A DNA stretch of 64,000 bases from Cyanobacteria bacterium SBLK (lineage in GTDB: Bacteria > Cyanobacteriota > Cyanobacteriia > Cyanobacteriales > Spirulinaceae). Both the position numbers and the translations under genes were made by a program. The stretch spans positions 1 through 64,000 of the forward strand of contig JAGHZQ010000043.1 of NCBI GenBank assembly GCA_017746715.1. Reading direction: 5' to 3'. Shown piece by piece: positions 33,059 through 41,685 of the stretch (position 1 is the stretch's first letter; each line of letters opens with the position of its first letter). The notes under the pieces are model-generated. The model searched no databases. It saw only the letters and a list, made by a program, of their open reading frames with translations, and was not told the origin of the DNA.

Positions 33059-34198
33059 ATGTTTAAAGAAAACACTAAAAAACGATATCATCTAACTCCA
33101 TTGAAGTTTTTTTTGCTGACCGGACTGGCAAGCAGAAAAATAAATAAATCGACTTGCGGCTATACCTTAATTGAATTATTGGTGGCCATGATTATTGCCG
33201 CTCTCGTCATCTCTCCCATACTCGGACTCGCTGTTAATCTATTACAAACAGACCGTCAGGAACAAGCTAAAGCCACTTCCGAGGAAGAAATACAACTCGC
33301 AGCAGATTTTATTGCGCGGGACTTAAAGCAAGCGGTTTATATTTATGATGCCGATGCCTTAGAAGCAAATGGCACAAATGATGCAGCGACATCGGGAATT
33401 CAAAATCAAATTCCTCCGGGCTCGGGAACACTAGGAACAAAGTGTACCGATGTCAATACGTGCCAACCTATTTTGGTTTTTTGGAAACGCAGACCCGTTA
33501 CAAGTGTTATTCCTCTAACAACACCTTGGAATTGCAATAATCCCAACCAGTGTGACGATACTTTTGTGTTTTCATTAGTTGCCTATTATTTAATCAAAAA
33601 TAACGGCGCTAATAATGTTTGGTCAAATACGGCTAGAATTGCGCGGTTTGAAATTAAAAACGGGGTTGTTGCTCCTGCTAATGCAACCTCTACAGTTAGA
33701 GTGAATAACGTAAACTATATGCAGGTTGGGACGAAAGATCATATTCCGAGTGATGGATTTCAAATGTTCGATCTGAGTTTGAGCGGAACTTTAGCGGGAA
33801 AGATGAATCGCTGGACTAAGGGGACGGGGAATTATGATAGCGATGATATGCAGATTTTAGTCGATTATATCGACCAAACCCCTGCAAATAGCCCCAATCC
33901 CAACACGCCACCCGCAATGCAAAGTTGTCCCGTCGATACATTAGACGGACAGGCTTTGAGAGGAGATAGAAGTAATGCGGTTTGGACTCAAAGTGTTATT
34001 CCTGCTGATTTTCCTAATAGTTTTTATGCTTGTGTTAATAGCAGAGATACTGCTGCTATTATCTATCTGCGAGGCAATGCGATCGCTCGGATTCAGAGTG
34101 AAACCACTCCTCCCACTTATACAGAAAATCGAGGGCGCGCCGGTTATTTTCCCAGTATAAAAACCGAAGTTCAGTCCGTCGGTAGATTAATTCAGTAA
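33059..34198 (+). CDS. hpsC: Pseudopilin HpsC
   Basis: A 379-aa prepilin-like protein starting at ATG 33059 with AGG upstream. A 36-residue basic leader precedes the cleavage site Cys-Gly, then Tyr-Thr-Leu-Ile-Glu-Leu-Leu-Val-Ala-Met, where Tyr replaces the usual Phe at position +1. The long hydrophilic C-terminal part contains Cys residues and several Asp-rich loops. It lies 45 bp after hpsB and 40 bp before the next pseudopilin gene in one operon. The length and the Tyr at the cleavage site are the main differences from minor pilins. Confidence 0.78.
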   Translation: MFKENTKKRYHLTPLKFFLLTGLASRKINKSTCGYTLIELLVAMIIAALVISPILGLAVNLLQTDRQEQAKATSEEEIQLAADFIARDLKQAVYIYDADALEANGTNDAATSGIQNQIPPGSGTLGTKCTDVNTCQPILVFWKRRPVTSVIPLTTPWNCNNPNQCDDTFVFSLVAYYLIKNNGANNVWSNTARIARFEIKNGVVAPANATSTVRVNNVNYMQVGTKDHIPSDGFQMFDLSLSGTLAGKMNRWTKGTGNYDSDDMQILVDYIDQTPANSPNPNTPPAMQSCPVDTLDGQALRGDRSNAVWTQSVIPADFPNSFYACVNSRDTAAIIYLRGNAIARIQSETTPPTYTENRGRAGYFPSIKTEVQSVGRLIQ

Positions 34199-34238
34199 AC
34201 TCGAAAACATCGATAAAGTTGACTCAGGAGGATCGCTC

Positions 34239-34946
34239 ATGAATTGGAGAGCTTGGCATCAATTGAAATTAAGAATGATAACCCCTCGAGAAATCTCTAA
34301 AAATGAGTCGGGTTTTACCCTAATTGAATTAATTGTTGTGGTAGTCATTATCGGGATTCTAGGCGCGATCGCGGCTCCGGGGTGGATTGGATTTACAAAT
34401 AACCGCCGTGTCAGTAGTGCCAATGATGCCGTACTGCAAGCAATCAATGAAGCTAAAAATAAAGCCAGAAAAGACAAACTCGCCTATAGCGTGAGTTTTA
34501 GAACAGAAAATAATATGCCACAAATTGCCGTTCATCCTGCTAGTATTGATGCAAATAGTAATGATGCCGTACAAATCAACTCAATGACAAATTATTGGGA
34601 ATTTGGCACTCTCAGCCGGGATGTTGATATTAAAGCCAATCAAATTCTCATCCAAACCAACATAGAATCAAAAAATAAAAGGCTCGATCCGGCAAGTTTT
34701 TCTACTTTACCCGATTCATCAAACACTCAAGTTAGTTCTCAAACAATAACTTTCGATCATACGGGGGAACTCGCCAGACAAGATGATGGAAGCGATCCAA
34801 CTTTACCTTTAGTCGTTCGAGTAGCCGTTCCCAATGCGAGTAACTCAACTCAACCTTTAACGAGCACAATACGATGTATTCAGGTGCAAACCCTCTTGGG
34901 GTCTCTCCTTATTGGTCGCCGAGAGTCTGAATGCCCGGCCTCTTAA
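34239..34946 (+). CDS. GspH/FimT-like pseudopilin, third of the hps set
   Basis: A 235-aa prepilin-like protein with an excellent Shine-Dalgarno (AGGAGG) before ATG 34239. The cleavage motif Glu-Ser-Gly, then Phe-Thr-Leu-Ile-Glu-Leu-Ile-Val-Val-Val near residues 24-35, is followed by the N-terminal helix. Asn-Asn-Arg-Arg-Val-Ser-Ser-Ala-Asn-Asp-Ala is typical of GspH/FimT minor pseudopilins. By position it corresponds to HpsD of Nostoc, but I have not verified this. It completes the operon hpsA-hpsB-hpsC-pseudopilin. Confidence 0.8.
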   Translation: MNWRAWHQLKLRMITPREISKNESGFTLIELIVVVVIIGILGAIAAPGWIGFTNNRRVSSANDAVLQAINEAKNKARKDKLAYSVSFRTENNMPQIAVHPASIDANSNDAVQINSMTNYWEFGTLSRDVDIKANQILIQTNIESKNKRLDPASFSTLPDSSNTQVSSQTITFDHTGELARQDDGSDPTLPLVVRVAVPNASNSTQPLTSTIRCIQVQTLLGSLLIGRRESECPAS

Positions 34947-35018
34947 ATATCTTGATTATTTTTTAGAAAGATTAAACCGAGTTTGTGTTATCCTAGAAAA
35001 GTTGTCAAAAAAATCGCA

Positions 35019-35079
35019 CACTGGGATTTTCGGGTGTTTCCTAGAGAGCGAGATGCTCTCTAGGAAACTGCCCCCAGTG
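35019..35079 (+). promoter_or_regulatory. Nested hairpin leader before rpsB
   Basis: A 14-bp perfect stem, GTTTCCTAGAGAGC (35036-35049) with GCTCTCTAGGAAAC (35055-35068), loops over GAGAT. It sits inside a second stem, CACTGGG (35019-35025) with CCCAGTG (35073-35079). It ends 36 bp before the rpsB ATG and its AGGAGAAAA site. No T-run follows. It may be an autoregulatory ribosomal-protein leader, though the same hairpin could also end the hps transcript. Confidence 0.55.
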
Positions 35080-35114
35080 GAGGATAAACCCGAATACAGG
35101 AGAAAAAAAGTAAT

Positions 35115-35978
35115 ATGCCCGTTGTTTCCCTAGCCGATCTGCTAGAGTCCGGGGTTCACTTCGGCCACCAAACCCGCCGTTGGAATCCCAAAATGGATAC
35201 CTACATTTATACCGCGCGTAATGGCGTTCATATCATTGATTTGGTGCAAACCGCCCAATTGATGGAGGATGCCTACGAATATATGCGGAGTTCTGCCGAA
35301 CAGGGCAAACGCTTTCTTTTTGTGGGGACGAAACGTCAAGCCGCCGGAATTGTCGCCCAAGAAGCCAGTCGTTGCGGTGCATACTACGTAAACCAGCGTT
35401 GGTTGGGTGGAATGCTGACCAACTGGGAAACTATCAAACATCGTATCGAACGCCTCAAAGAATTGGAACGCCTCGAGGAGAGCGGTGGTATTGCCAAACG
35501 TCCTAAAAAAGAAGCGGCAGTATTGCGTCGAGAACTTAATAAATTGCAAAAATATCTCGGCGGGATTAAGACCATGCGCCGTCCTCCCGATATTGTCTTG
35601 ATTGTAGATCAGCGTCGGGAATATAATGCAATTTTGGAATGTCAAAAATTGGGATTGCCCATTGTTTCTTTGCTCGATACTAACTGCGATCCCGATGTAG
35701 TCGATATTCCCGTTCCAGCAAACGATGATGCTATTCGTTCGATTAAGCTCATTATCGGTCGCTTGGCTGATGCCATCTATGAAGGCCGCCATGGCGAACT
35801 AGAAAGCGATGAGGACTACGAAGAGTTTGAGGAGGTTCTCGAGGCTGAAGAAGAATTTGACGATGACGAAGAAGAAGAAGAATTTACCGAGGAGGAAGAA
35901 GAATTTACCGAGGAGGAAGAATCTGTTGAAGAAGAGTTCGCAGAAGGGGACGACAGCGACGATGATAGTGAAGAATAG
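35115..35978 (+). CDS. rpsB: 30S ribosomal protein S2 with acidic C-terminal tail
   Basis: S2 is an essential small-subunit protein. Residues 1-227 match the family throughout, for example [15 protein letters not shown] at 13-27, Asn-Gln-Arg-Trp-Leu-Gly-Gly-Met near 95 and Pro-Ile-Val-Ser-Leu-Leu-Asp-Thr-Asn near 187. From about residue 228 to 287 there is a tail almost entirely of Glu and Asp, with an internal 7-residue repeat (Glu-Glu-Phe-Thr-Glu-Glu-Glu). This makes it longer than bacterial S2 of about 240 aa. It is co-directional with tsf 95 bp downstream, the conserved bacterial order. Confidence 0.97.
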   Translation: MPVVSLADLLESGVHFGHQTRRWNPKMDTYIYTARNGVHIIDLVQTAQLMEDAYEYMRSSAEQGKRFLFVGTKRQAAGIVAQEASRCGAYYVNQRWLGGMLTNWETIKHRIERLKELERLEESGGIAKRPKKEAAVLRRELNKLQKYLGGIKTMRRPPDIVLIVDQRREYNAILECQKLGLPIVSLLDTNCDPDVVDIPVPANDDAIRSIKLIIGRLADAIYEGRHGELESDEDYEEFEEVLEAEEEFDDDEEEEEFTEEEEEFTEEEESVEEEFAEGDDSDDDSEE

Positions 35979-36073
35979 TAGGTAGCGAGATGAGGGGAAG
36001 CGATCGCTCGTTTCCCCTGAATTTCTCCGACCTGTCAAAATGGTTCAAAGAATATTCTTATTGCATTAGAGTC

Positions 36074-37030
36074 ATGGCAAGAAACAAAAAAAAGAAAACT
36101 TCCAAGAAAACGGGAAGCACGCCAAAAGCAGCTTCTCCTACTCCTACTCCAGAAACAACTGCCCCTAAAGTAGAAGAGGAAGCCCCTGCTGCTAAGGAAG
36201 AACCCGCTCCTAAAGTAGAAGAGGAAGCTCCTGCTGCTAAGGAAGAACCCGCTCCTAAAGTAGAAGAGGAAGCTCCTGCTGCTAAGGAAGAATCCGCTCC
36301 TAAAGTAGAAAAGGAAGCTCCTGCTGTTGAAGCGACTAAAACATCAGCAAAATCAGAGCCATCCGAACCGAAAGCGAAGATATCTTCCAAGCTCATTAAA
36401 GAACTGCGCGAAAAAACGGGTGCAGGGATGATGAAGTGCAAACAAGCTCTGATTGAAAGTGATGGCGATCCAGAAAAGGCAGCCGAGTGGTTGCGGAAGA
36501 AAGGCATGATTTCTGCTGGGAAAAAATCCGGACGAGTCACGGCAGAAGGATTAGTGGGCAGCTATATTCATACAGGCGGTCGCGTTGGCGTTTTGGTAGA
36601 AGTTAACTGTGAAACGGACTTTGTAGCCCGTCGAGAAGAATTTCAAGAATTGGTTCGCAATATTGCCATGCAGGTTGCGGCCTGTCCCAATGTTGAATAT
36701 GTTAAAGTCGGTGATGTTGATAAAGAGTTCATCGAGAAGGAAACAGCCATTGAAATGGGTCGAGAAGATTTAGCTAAAAAGCCCGAAAATATTCGTGCAA
36801 AAATTGTTGAGGGACGAATTAGCAAGCGACTCAAAGAAATTACCTTGCTAGATCAGCCGTATATTAAAGATCAAAGCATCACAGTTGAAGAATTGGTGAA
36901 GCAAACGATCGCACAATTGGGTGAAAATATCCAAGTTCGTCGTTTTAGTCGTTTTGTTCTGGGAGAAGGCATTGAAAAAGCCGAAAGTAATTTTGCTGAA
37001 GAAGTTGCTGCCCAAACCGGTCAAAAATAG
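36074..37030 (+). CDS. tsf: Elongation factor Ts with low-complexity N-terminal extension
   Basis: EF-Ts recycles EF-Tu by exchanging GDP for GTP. The canonical protein starts only around residue 101 ([18 protein letters not shown]). It includes Asn-Cys-Glu-Thr-Asp-Phe-Val-Ala-Arg near 177 and ends near Asn-Phe-Ala-Glu-Glu-Val. Before it is a lysine block ([12 protein letters not shown]) and then a 15-residue unit ([15 protein letters not shown]) repeated three times plus a partial fourth. I chose ATG 36074. The frame is open further upstream, but no signal supports an earlier start. No strong Shine-Dalgarno is visible, so translational coupling to rpsB is possible. The extension is not found in typical cyanobacterial EF-Ts. 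Confidence 0.93.
   Translation: MARNKKKKTSKKTGSTPKAASPTPTPETTAPKVEEEAPAAKEEPAPKVEEEAPAAKEEPAPKVEEEAPAAKEESAPKVEKEAPAVEATKTSAKSEPSEPKAKISSKLIKELREKTGAGMMKCKQALIESDGDPEKAAEWLRKKGMISAGKKSGRVTAEGLVGSYIHTGGRVGVLVEVNCETDFVARREEFQELVRNIAMQVAACPNVEYVKVGDVDKEFIEKETAIEMGREDLAKKPENIRAKIVEGRISKRLKEITLLDQPYIKDQSITVEELVKQTIAQLGENIQVRRFSRFVLGEGIEKAESNFAEEVAAQTGQK
36161..36340 (+). repeat. 45-bp tandem repeat in tsf
   Basis: A 45-bp unit encoding [15 protein letters not shown] occurs at 36161-36205, 36206-36250 and 36251-36295, with few substitutions, and a diverged fourth copy runs to about 36340. The multiple-of-three length keeps the frame whatever the copy number. Confidence 0.92.
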
Positions 37031-37062
37031 CTCGTCAAACTTCGAGTCTCAATTAACTTTAA

Positions 37063-37106
37063 GAGGCAAAAGCAAAGAGTGTTTCTCTTGCTTTTTGCCT
37101 TTTTCT
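37063..37106 (+). terminator. Terminator after tsf
   Basis: AGGCAAAAGCAAAGAG and CTCTTGCTTTTTGCCT form a long stem with one small bulge, followed by TTTT. It ends the rpsB-tsf transcript 36 bp before the next gene. Confidence 0.82.
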
Positions 37107-37141
37107 CATGTTTTCCCATTAATTAATCACTGTCGATAAAA

Positions 37142-38215
37142 ATGGCTAGAGCGTTACCCAAAATCGAGCAAGAATTAAAAACTCTTTCAGAGCAGGCTGA
37201 AGAGGTAAAGCAAGAACTACACGATCGCTATGTTCGCTACCTCGAAATTTTGGGGCGATCGCTGAAAAAACATTTACCAATGGTAACTTATTATATTTGC
37301 ACGCAAACTTATCCAGATTTATTTTTAAATCTGAGCGTTCGAGAACGTCAAGAATTGCAAGAAAAAATACGAGAAATTTGCAATGACGGTACAAAAGAAT
37401 TGACTTCAGCTCTCGAACGTGCTGAAACTTTAAAGTTGCCTTCCCCGTCAAAAGATATTCGAGAAACAATTCTCAAAAAATTACCAATTACAGAAGAACA
37501 GTTAAAAATGCTCCGGGAACGTTTATTTCAAAGTGTAAAAGAAGAAGAGGCAAAAACGACAAAAAATGATGCCAATACTCAAGAAAAACAAAGCAAGAGA
37601 AGTTTAAATATTTTTGAGGAAGATGATGATAATGAAGAAATTCTGGAAATCAAAGATGATGAAGATATTAATGATGAAGATATTAATGATGAAGATATTA
37701 ATGATGAAGATATTAATGAGGAAGATATTAATGATAAATCTGAGGATGAAAATCAGACCCAAGATCCCGATCACCCCATTCATCTTGCAAATTTTTTGAA
37801 ACGAGTTGAAAAAGTTTTAAACGATCTTTTACAAGATCTTTCCAATCGTACTAATCAATTGTTACAATCATCGGGAATTCTTTCGACTAAATTCCCCCCA
37901 CAAGTTTTGGAAGCAGCGATTGAAGCTGAAGGTTCGGGATCGGCTGTTGGAAATTCTCCTAACACGCTCAATTTGTTAATTGAAGCAGAAAATGCAAAAT
38001 CATCAAAAGATTCTACGGTAATGCAAGTTACGGCAGTTCGCTTGCGTTTGGGTGAAATTGAATTTTCCGAACCTGCTTTATCGGCCCAACGTAATCGCAT
38101 TCGCGAGTTAGGTAGTAAAATCAAAAAACTTTGCAAATATTATGACAAATTAAAACGAGAAAAAGCGATCTCAGAAGCGGAAATTGCTTGGAGATCGACT
38201 TGGTATGAAGAGTAA
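37142..38215 (+). CDS. Hypothetical helical protein with acidic repeat
   Basis: A 357-aa soluble protein, predicted mostly helical. Residues 1-150 and 215-357 are charged helices with coiled-coil character. Between them is an acidic linker with five copies of a 5-residue Asp-Ile-Asn-(Asp/Glu)-Glu unit. It has no signal peptide or membrane segment. I recognise no family. The position after rpsB-tsf is probably conserved among related cyanobacteria, but I cannot confirm this. It lies downstream of a terminator, so it likely has its own promoter in the 110-bp gap. Confidence 0.7.
   Translation: MARALPKIEQELKTLSEQAEEVKQELHDRYVRYLEILGRSLKKHLPMVTYYICTQTYPDLFLNLSVRERQELQEKIREICNDGTKELTSALERAETLKLPSPSKDIRETILKKLPITEEQLKMLRERLFQSVKEEEAKTTKNDANTQEKQSKRSLNIFEEDDDNEEILEIKDDEDINDEDINDEDINDEDINEEDINDKSEDENQTQDPDHPIHLANFLKRVEKVLNDLLQDLSNRTNQLLQSSGILSTKFPPQVLEAAIEAEGSGSAVGNSPNTLNLLIEAENAKSSKDSTVMQVTAVRLRLGEIEFSEPALSAQRNRIRELGSKIKKLCKYYDKLKREKAISEAEIAWRSTWYEE
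37658..37732 (+). repeat. 15-bp tandem repeat, five copies
   Basis: GATGAAGATATTAAT is repeated at 37658, 37673, 37688 and 37703, with a GAGGAAGATATTAAT variant at 37718. It encodes the acidic linker of the hypothetical protein and is in frame with 3-bp periodicity. Confidence 0.95.
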
Positions 38216-38239
38216 AAATATACCAAGTTAATCCCTACA

Positions 38240-39043
38240 TCAACCACAATCCCAGTTATAGAGAATATCGCTAAAATCCAATTTTTTGAGGGCAGAAAGT
38301 TTAATAAAAAAATTGCCAATGCCCGCATCTCCCCACATAATTTTATCATCATCGGTGGAGTCAATTTGCAAGAGTAAACAATAGGCTTCTTCGCTGTCGA
38401 TATTTTCTCTCGGATCGGATTGGGTAAAGTAAGGATAACCTCCTAATTGATGGCTACTAGGTTCAAAAAACTCTTCATATTCCTCAATAAACTCCCAATA
38501 TTCTGCTTCGGGACGATCGGTAAATGCCGGCTTAAAGATTGCGTCGAATTGATAGTCAAAAACACCTATCGGTGCAACTTGCAAACTAAAATCGAGATGA
38601 TAGGTTGCACCGTCTTCGATGGGTAAGTCGTCGGGTTGCGGTAAAAAACTAAAGTCAGTGATGAGATCGTCAGCGCGATCGCTGATCGTAGGAAAATAGA
38701 GAATCCGAAACCCCGATTGTTGATTCATATTGTCAAAATCCATACCGTAGAGATCGTCGCTGGCAATATAAAATTGTACAATTCCTTGTGAGGGAAAATT
38801 ATTGGGGGTTGGAAGTTCTGCAAAGTTAATTTGTGCGAGTAAAAAGAGATAGTCTCCGTTTGGAGTTTTGGGGTATTCGGTATTTTTGGGAAGGTAGGGA
38901 AGACCTCCAAATTTACTTTGCGTCCAAGTCGTTTCCGAAACGAGTTCCGGTTCGATAGCAATATACGGCTGAAGGGTTGATTCGATTTTCGCTCTCTCTG
39001 ATTCTAAAAGATCGGGCAATTCTTCTGTGAATTTGTAACTCAT
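38240..39043 (-). CDS. YwqG-family (DUF1963) protein
   Basis: A 267-aa soluble protein of the YwqG/DUF1963 family, whose function is unknown. The signature is visible near residues 40-75: Thr-Lys/Gln-Ser-Lys-Phe-Gly-Gly-Leu-Pro-Tyr-Leu-Pro, then Asn-Gly-Asp-Tyr-Leu-Phe-Leu-Leu-Ala-Gln-Ile-Asn-Phe. Residues near the end, Met-Trp-Gly-Asp-Ala-Gly-Ile-Gly-Asn-Phe-Phe-Ile, match the family's C-terminal motif. It is convergent with the acidic-repeat gene (24-bp gap, no clear terminator) and divergent from the GUN4 gene, with a 194-bp shared gap in which I see no clear operator. Confidence 0.85.
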   Translation of the reverse strand: MSYKFTEELPDLLESERAKIESTLQPYIAIEPELVSETTWTQSKFGGLPYLPKNTEYPKTPNGDYLFLLAQINFAELPTPNNFPSQGIVQFYIASDDLYGMDFDNMNQQSGFRILYFPTISDRADDLITDFSFLPQPDDLPIEDGATYHLDFSLQVAPIGVFDYQFDAIFKPAFTDRPEAEYWEFIEEYEEFFEPSSHQLGGYPYFTQSDPRENIDSEEAYCLLLQIDSTDDDKIMWGDAGIGNFFIKLSALKKLDFSDILYNWDCG

Positions 39044-39237
39044 AAAAGGATTTGGGTTAAATAGAACAAGTTTAGTTGAAAATTGAGGATTGCGATCGCC
39101 AAACCAAAAATTTGCAGGATGCAGGCGTTTGTGGAAAAGGCATTCAAGGGCATTTTAGATCGATTCTCGATCTCTCTCGTAGATTTTCGTAACTTTGCTA
39201 GGATAGCTGAGGATGCGTCTAAGGGAGACTGAATATT

Positions 39238-40035
39238 TTGTCTCAATGTCCGATTTGTCAAACCGACTATATTGAAGGAGAAGTTCGTTACTGTACCACC
39301 TGTGGCTGGTATGTTGGCGAATTTTCTTCACTCCTCCCCGAAGAATTGACACCAGAAGAACGCGATCGCATTGCTTGGGGAAAACGAATGTGGTCGCAGT
39401 TACAATCTTTTTCTCAATTCAAGACTATTCTGAAAGACATTCAGGCAGACTTAAGCAAGGCTTCACAAGAAAGGATGGATTTGGGCAAGCAAATTACTCG
39501 CATTTATCAGGATTTAATTGCCGGAGATTCTGGTATAGGAGAATCTTCCCTCAACTTGGAAGCCGAACCTTCAGTGAGTTATACTCTTTTAGAGGAGTTA
39601 TTGATAGAACGGGATTGGAAAGAAGCCGATGGCGAAACGGCAAGATTGGCGATCGCGATCGCGCAACGAGAAAAACGCGGTTTTTTAGTCGAAACCGATC
39701 TGGATAAATTGCCCTGTCACGCTTTGAGGGAAATCGATCGCTTATGGTTGGAGGCAACAGGGGGAAAATTTGGCTTAAGCGTCCAAAAAGATTTATATCT
39801 GAGTTTAGGGGGCAACCGCTTTCTTAACTCGCAAATTTGGCAAATGTTTGGGGCTAAGGTGGGTTGGTATCGGGGCAATGCTTGGTTGCATTACAATGAA
39901 ATCGATTTTAGCCTTAGCGCACCTGCGGGTCATTTACCGATTTTCGGTGATGGATTGGTGTGGTTTGTCGGAGGCTGGGAAGGTGGAGGGCAGGCCTTTT
40001 CAACACTCATATCGAGATTGACAAAATGTTATTAA
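39238..40035 (+). CDS. GUN4-domain protein with zinc ribbon
   Basis: A 265-aa protein starting at TTG 39238, with GGGAG upstream. Residues 1-25 hold a Cys-Pro-Ile-Cys...Cys-Thr-Thr-Cys zinc ribbon. A helical middle (about 55-100) leads to a GUN4 domain at about 115-255: Leu-Leu-Ile-Glu-Arg-Asp-Trp-Lys-Glu-Ala-Asp, Asp-Lys-Leu-Pro-Cys-His-Ala-Leu-Arg-Glu-Ile-Asp-Arg-Leu-Trp, and Gly-Lys-Phe-Gly-Leu-Ser-Val-Gln. True Gun4 activates Mg-chelatase and binds porphyrins. This is a multidomain paralogue rather than the housekeeping Gun4, so a tetrapyrrole-sensing role is only possible. The arsR gene starts 15 bp downstream. Confidence 0.82.
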   Translation: MSQCPICQTDYIEGEVRYCTTCGWYVGEFSSLLPEELTPEERDRIAWGKRMWSQLQSFSQFKTILKDIQADLSKASQERMDLGKQITRIYQDLIAGDSGIGESSLNLEAEPSVSYTLLEELLIERDWKEADGETARLAIAIAQREKRGFLVETDLDKLPCHALREIDRLWLEATGGKFGLSVQKDLYLSLGGNRFLNSQIWQMFGAKVGWYRGNAWLHYNEIDFSLSAPAGHLPIFGDGLVWFVGGWEGGGQAFSTLISRLTKCY

Positions 40036-40050
40036 AGATTTTTCGGCATT

Positions 40051-40398
40051 TTGAGTTTGTTTAGTAAGCAAAAAAAGATCGTGCAAATTACTTCAATTCA
40101 CTTAACCGATTTGCTAACAGGATTTCGCGCTCTCGCCGATCCCATTCGCGTGCAAGTTTTGGAAACTTTGGGCGATCGCGAGTTATGCGTCTGCGATCTC
40201 TGTGAAAAACTGGAGATCAATCAATCGAAACTCTCTTTTCACCTAAAAACTTTAAAACAGGCTCATTTGATTCAATCCCGTCAAGAGGGGCGTTGGGTGT
40301 ACTATCGCCTCAACCTGACTCAATTTGCCCTGCTCGAGGGGTATTTGGCGGAATATCAGCGTTTTAGTTCAATCCTCCAAGCTCAAGAATGTCAATGA
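40051..40398 (+). CDS. arsR: ArsR-family metalloregulator
   Basis: A 115-aa winged-helix repressor. The helix-turn-helix holds Arg-Glu-Leu-Cys-Val-Cys-Asp-Leu-Cys-Glu-Lys-Leu near residues 48-59, the arsenic-binding Cys-Val-Cys of ArsR, followed by Ser-Lys-Leu-Ser-Phe-His-Leu-Lys-Thr-Leu. The proposed start is TTG 40051 and is weakly supported, with no obvious ribosome-binding site. A GTG ten codons later (40081) is an alternative. With arsenite bound, the repressor would leave the two operators at 40419-40459 and allow ACR3 and arsC expression. Linkage of arsR to its targets differs from Synechocystis, where I recall arsR being unlinked. Confidence 0.9.
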   Translation: MSLFSKQKKIVQITSIHLTDLLTGFRALADPIRVQVLETLGDRELCVCDLCEKLEINQSKLSFHLKTLKQAHLIQSRQEGRWVYYRLNLTQFALLEGYLAEYQRFSSILQAQECQ

Positions 40399-40418
40399 TT
40401 TCATCCCGTTTTCAATCC

Positions 40419-40459
40419 ATCAACTTTTTTTGATGTACAATATATCAAGAAAATTTGAT
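40419..40459 (+). promoter_or_regulatory. Two ArsR operators upstream of the arsenite exporter gene
   Basis: Two sites fit ATCAA-N6-TTGAT exactly, at 40419-40434 and 40444-40459, spaced 25 bp start to start. This pattern is the ArsR operator I recall from the Synechocystis arsBHC promoter. They end 17 bp before the exporter start, so bound repressor would block its transcription. Confidence 0.85.
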
Positions 40460-40476
40460 ATGTCGGGGGATTAGCA

Positions 40477-41631
40477 ATGAGCAATTCGAGTCGAGAAATT
40501 AACCCCAAAGCCGTTAAAGCTGGGGGAAATCTCAACTTATTCGAGAAATATCTGACGGTTTGGGTATTTTTGTGCATTTTAGTGGGAATTGGCCTGGGGC
40601 GCTCATTTTCGTGGCTCGCACAAAAGTTAGATAATATGAGTGTTTATAATATCTCTATTCCCATTGCCATCTGCTTATTTTTCATGATGTATCCCATCAT
40701 GGTAAAAATCGATTTTTCTCAAGCCGTGAAAGCAGCTAAAACACCTAAACCCGTTGCTTTAACTTTGGTTGTAAATTGGTTGATTAAACCTTTTACGATG
40801 GTTATTTTTGCTCAATTCTTTTTGGGATGGTTATTTGCTCCCCTTTTAAACTCGACAGAAATTATTCGCGGAGTCGAAGTGAGTTTGGGAAATTCCTATA
40901 TTGCCGGAGCAATTTTGTTAGGAATTGCACCTTGTACGGCGATGGTTTTAATGTGGGGTTATTTATCGTATAGCAATCAAGGACATACTTTAGTTATGGT
41001 GGCAGTCAATTCTCTCGCCATGCTCTTTTTATATGCACCTTTGGGTAAGTGGCTGCTATCGGCTAATAATTTAACTGTTCCTTGGCAAACGATTGTTTTA
41101 TCGGTATTGATTTATGTTGGTTTTCCTTTGGCAGCAGGGATGTATAGTCGCTATTGGATTTTGCGACATAAAGGTAGGCAATGGTTTGAAAATGTCTTTT
41201 TAAACGCACTTTCTCCGGTTGCGGTGAGCGCTTTGTTGATTACTCTGATTTTATTGTTTGCGTTTAAGGGAGAGTTAATTGTTAATAATCCCTTGCATAT
41301 CGTGCTTATTGCCATTCCGTTATTCTTGCAAACCAATTTTATTTTTCTCATAACCTATGTTGCGGGGTTAAAACTCAAACTTTCCTATGAAGATGCCGCA
41401 CCTGCGGCTTTAATTGGAGCGAGCAATCATTTTGAAGTGGCGATCGCAACTGCCGTAACGTTATTTGGTTTAAATTCCGGTGCGGCACTGGCAACAGTTG
41501 TCGGGGTACTCATTGAAGTTCCCGTGATGCTCGTACTAGTAGAATTGTGCAAACGAACAGCTTTTTGGTTTCCGAGAGATCCGAAAAAAGCGACTTTACT
41601 CGATCCTCGTTGTATCGATTCTTTGCATTAA
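40477..41631 (+). CDS. Arsenite exporter, ACR3 family
   Basis: A 384-aa inner-membrane arsenite efflux carrier with about ten transmembrane helices. Family motifs are Lys-Tyr-Leu-Thr near residue 24, [13 protein letters not shown] near 62-74, the conserved Cys in Gly-Ile-Ala-Pro-Cys-Thr-Ala-Met-Val near 152, and Gly-Ala-Ser-Asn-His-Phe-Glu-Val-Ala near 312. It exports As(III), the product of the reductase encoded next. The downstream arsC frame starts at once after the stop, which suggests one transcript. Confidence 0.95.
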   Translation: MSNSSREINPKAVKAGGNLNLFEKYLTVWVFLCILVGIGLGRSFSWLAQKLDNMSVYNISIPIAICLFFMMYPIMVKIDFSQAVKAAKTPKPVALTLVVNWLIKPFTMVIFAQFFLGWLFAPLLNSTEIIRGVEVSLGNSYIAGAILLGIAPCTAMVLMWGYLSYSNQGHTLVMVAVNSLAMLFLYAPLGKWLLSANNLTVPWQTIVLSVLIYVGFPLAAGMYSRYWILRHKGRQWFENVFLNALSPVAVSALLITLILLFAFKGELIVNNPLHIVLIAIPLFLQTNFIFLITYVAGLKLKLSYEDAAPAALIGASNHFEVAIATAVTLFGLNSGAALATVVGVLIEVPVMLVLVELCKRTAFWFPRDPKKATLLDPRCIDSLH

Positions 41632-41685
41632 ATGATTCAGCATTTAAACTCATTGAAAAATAAAGCAATTCTGGATGAAGACCCA

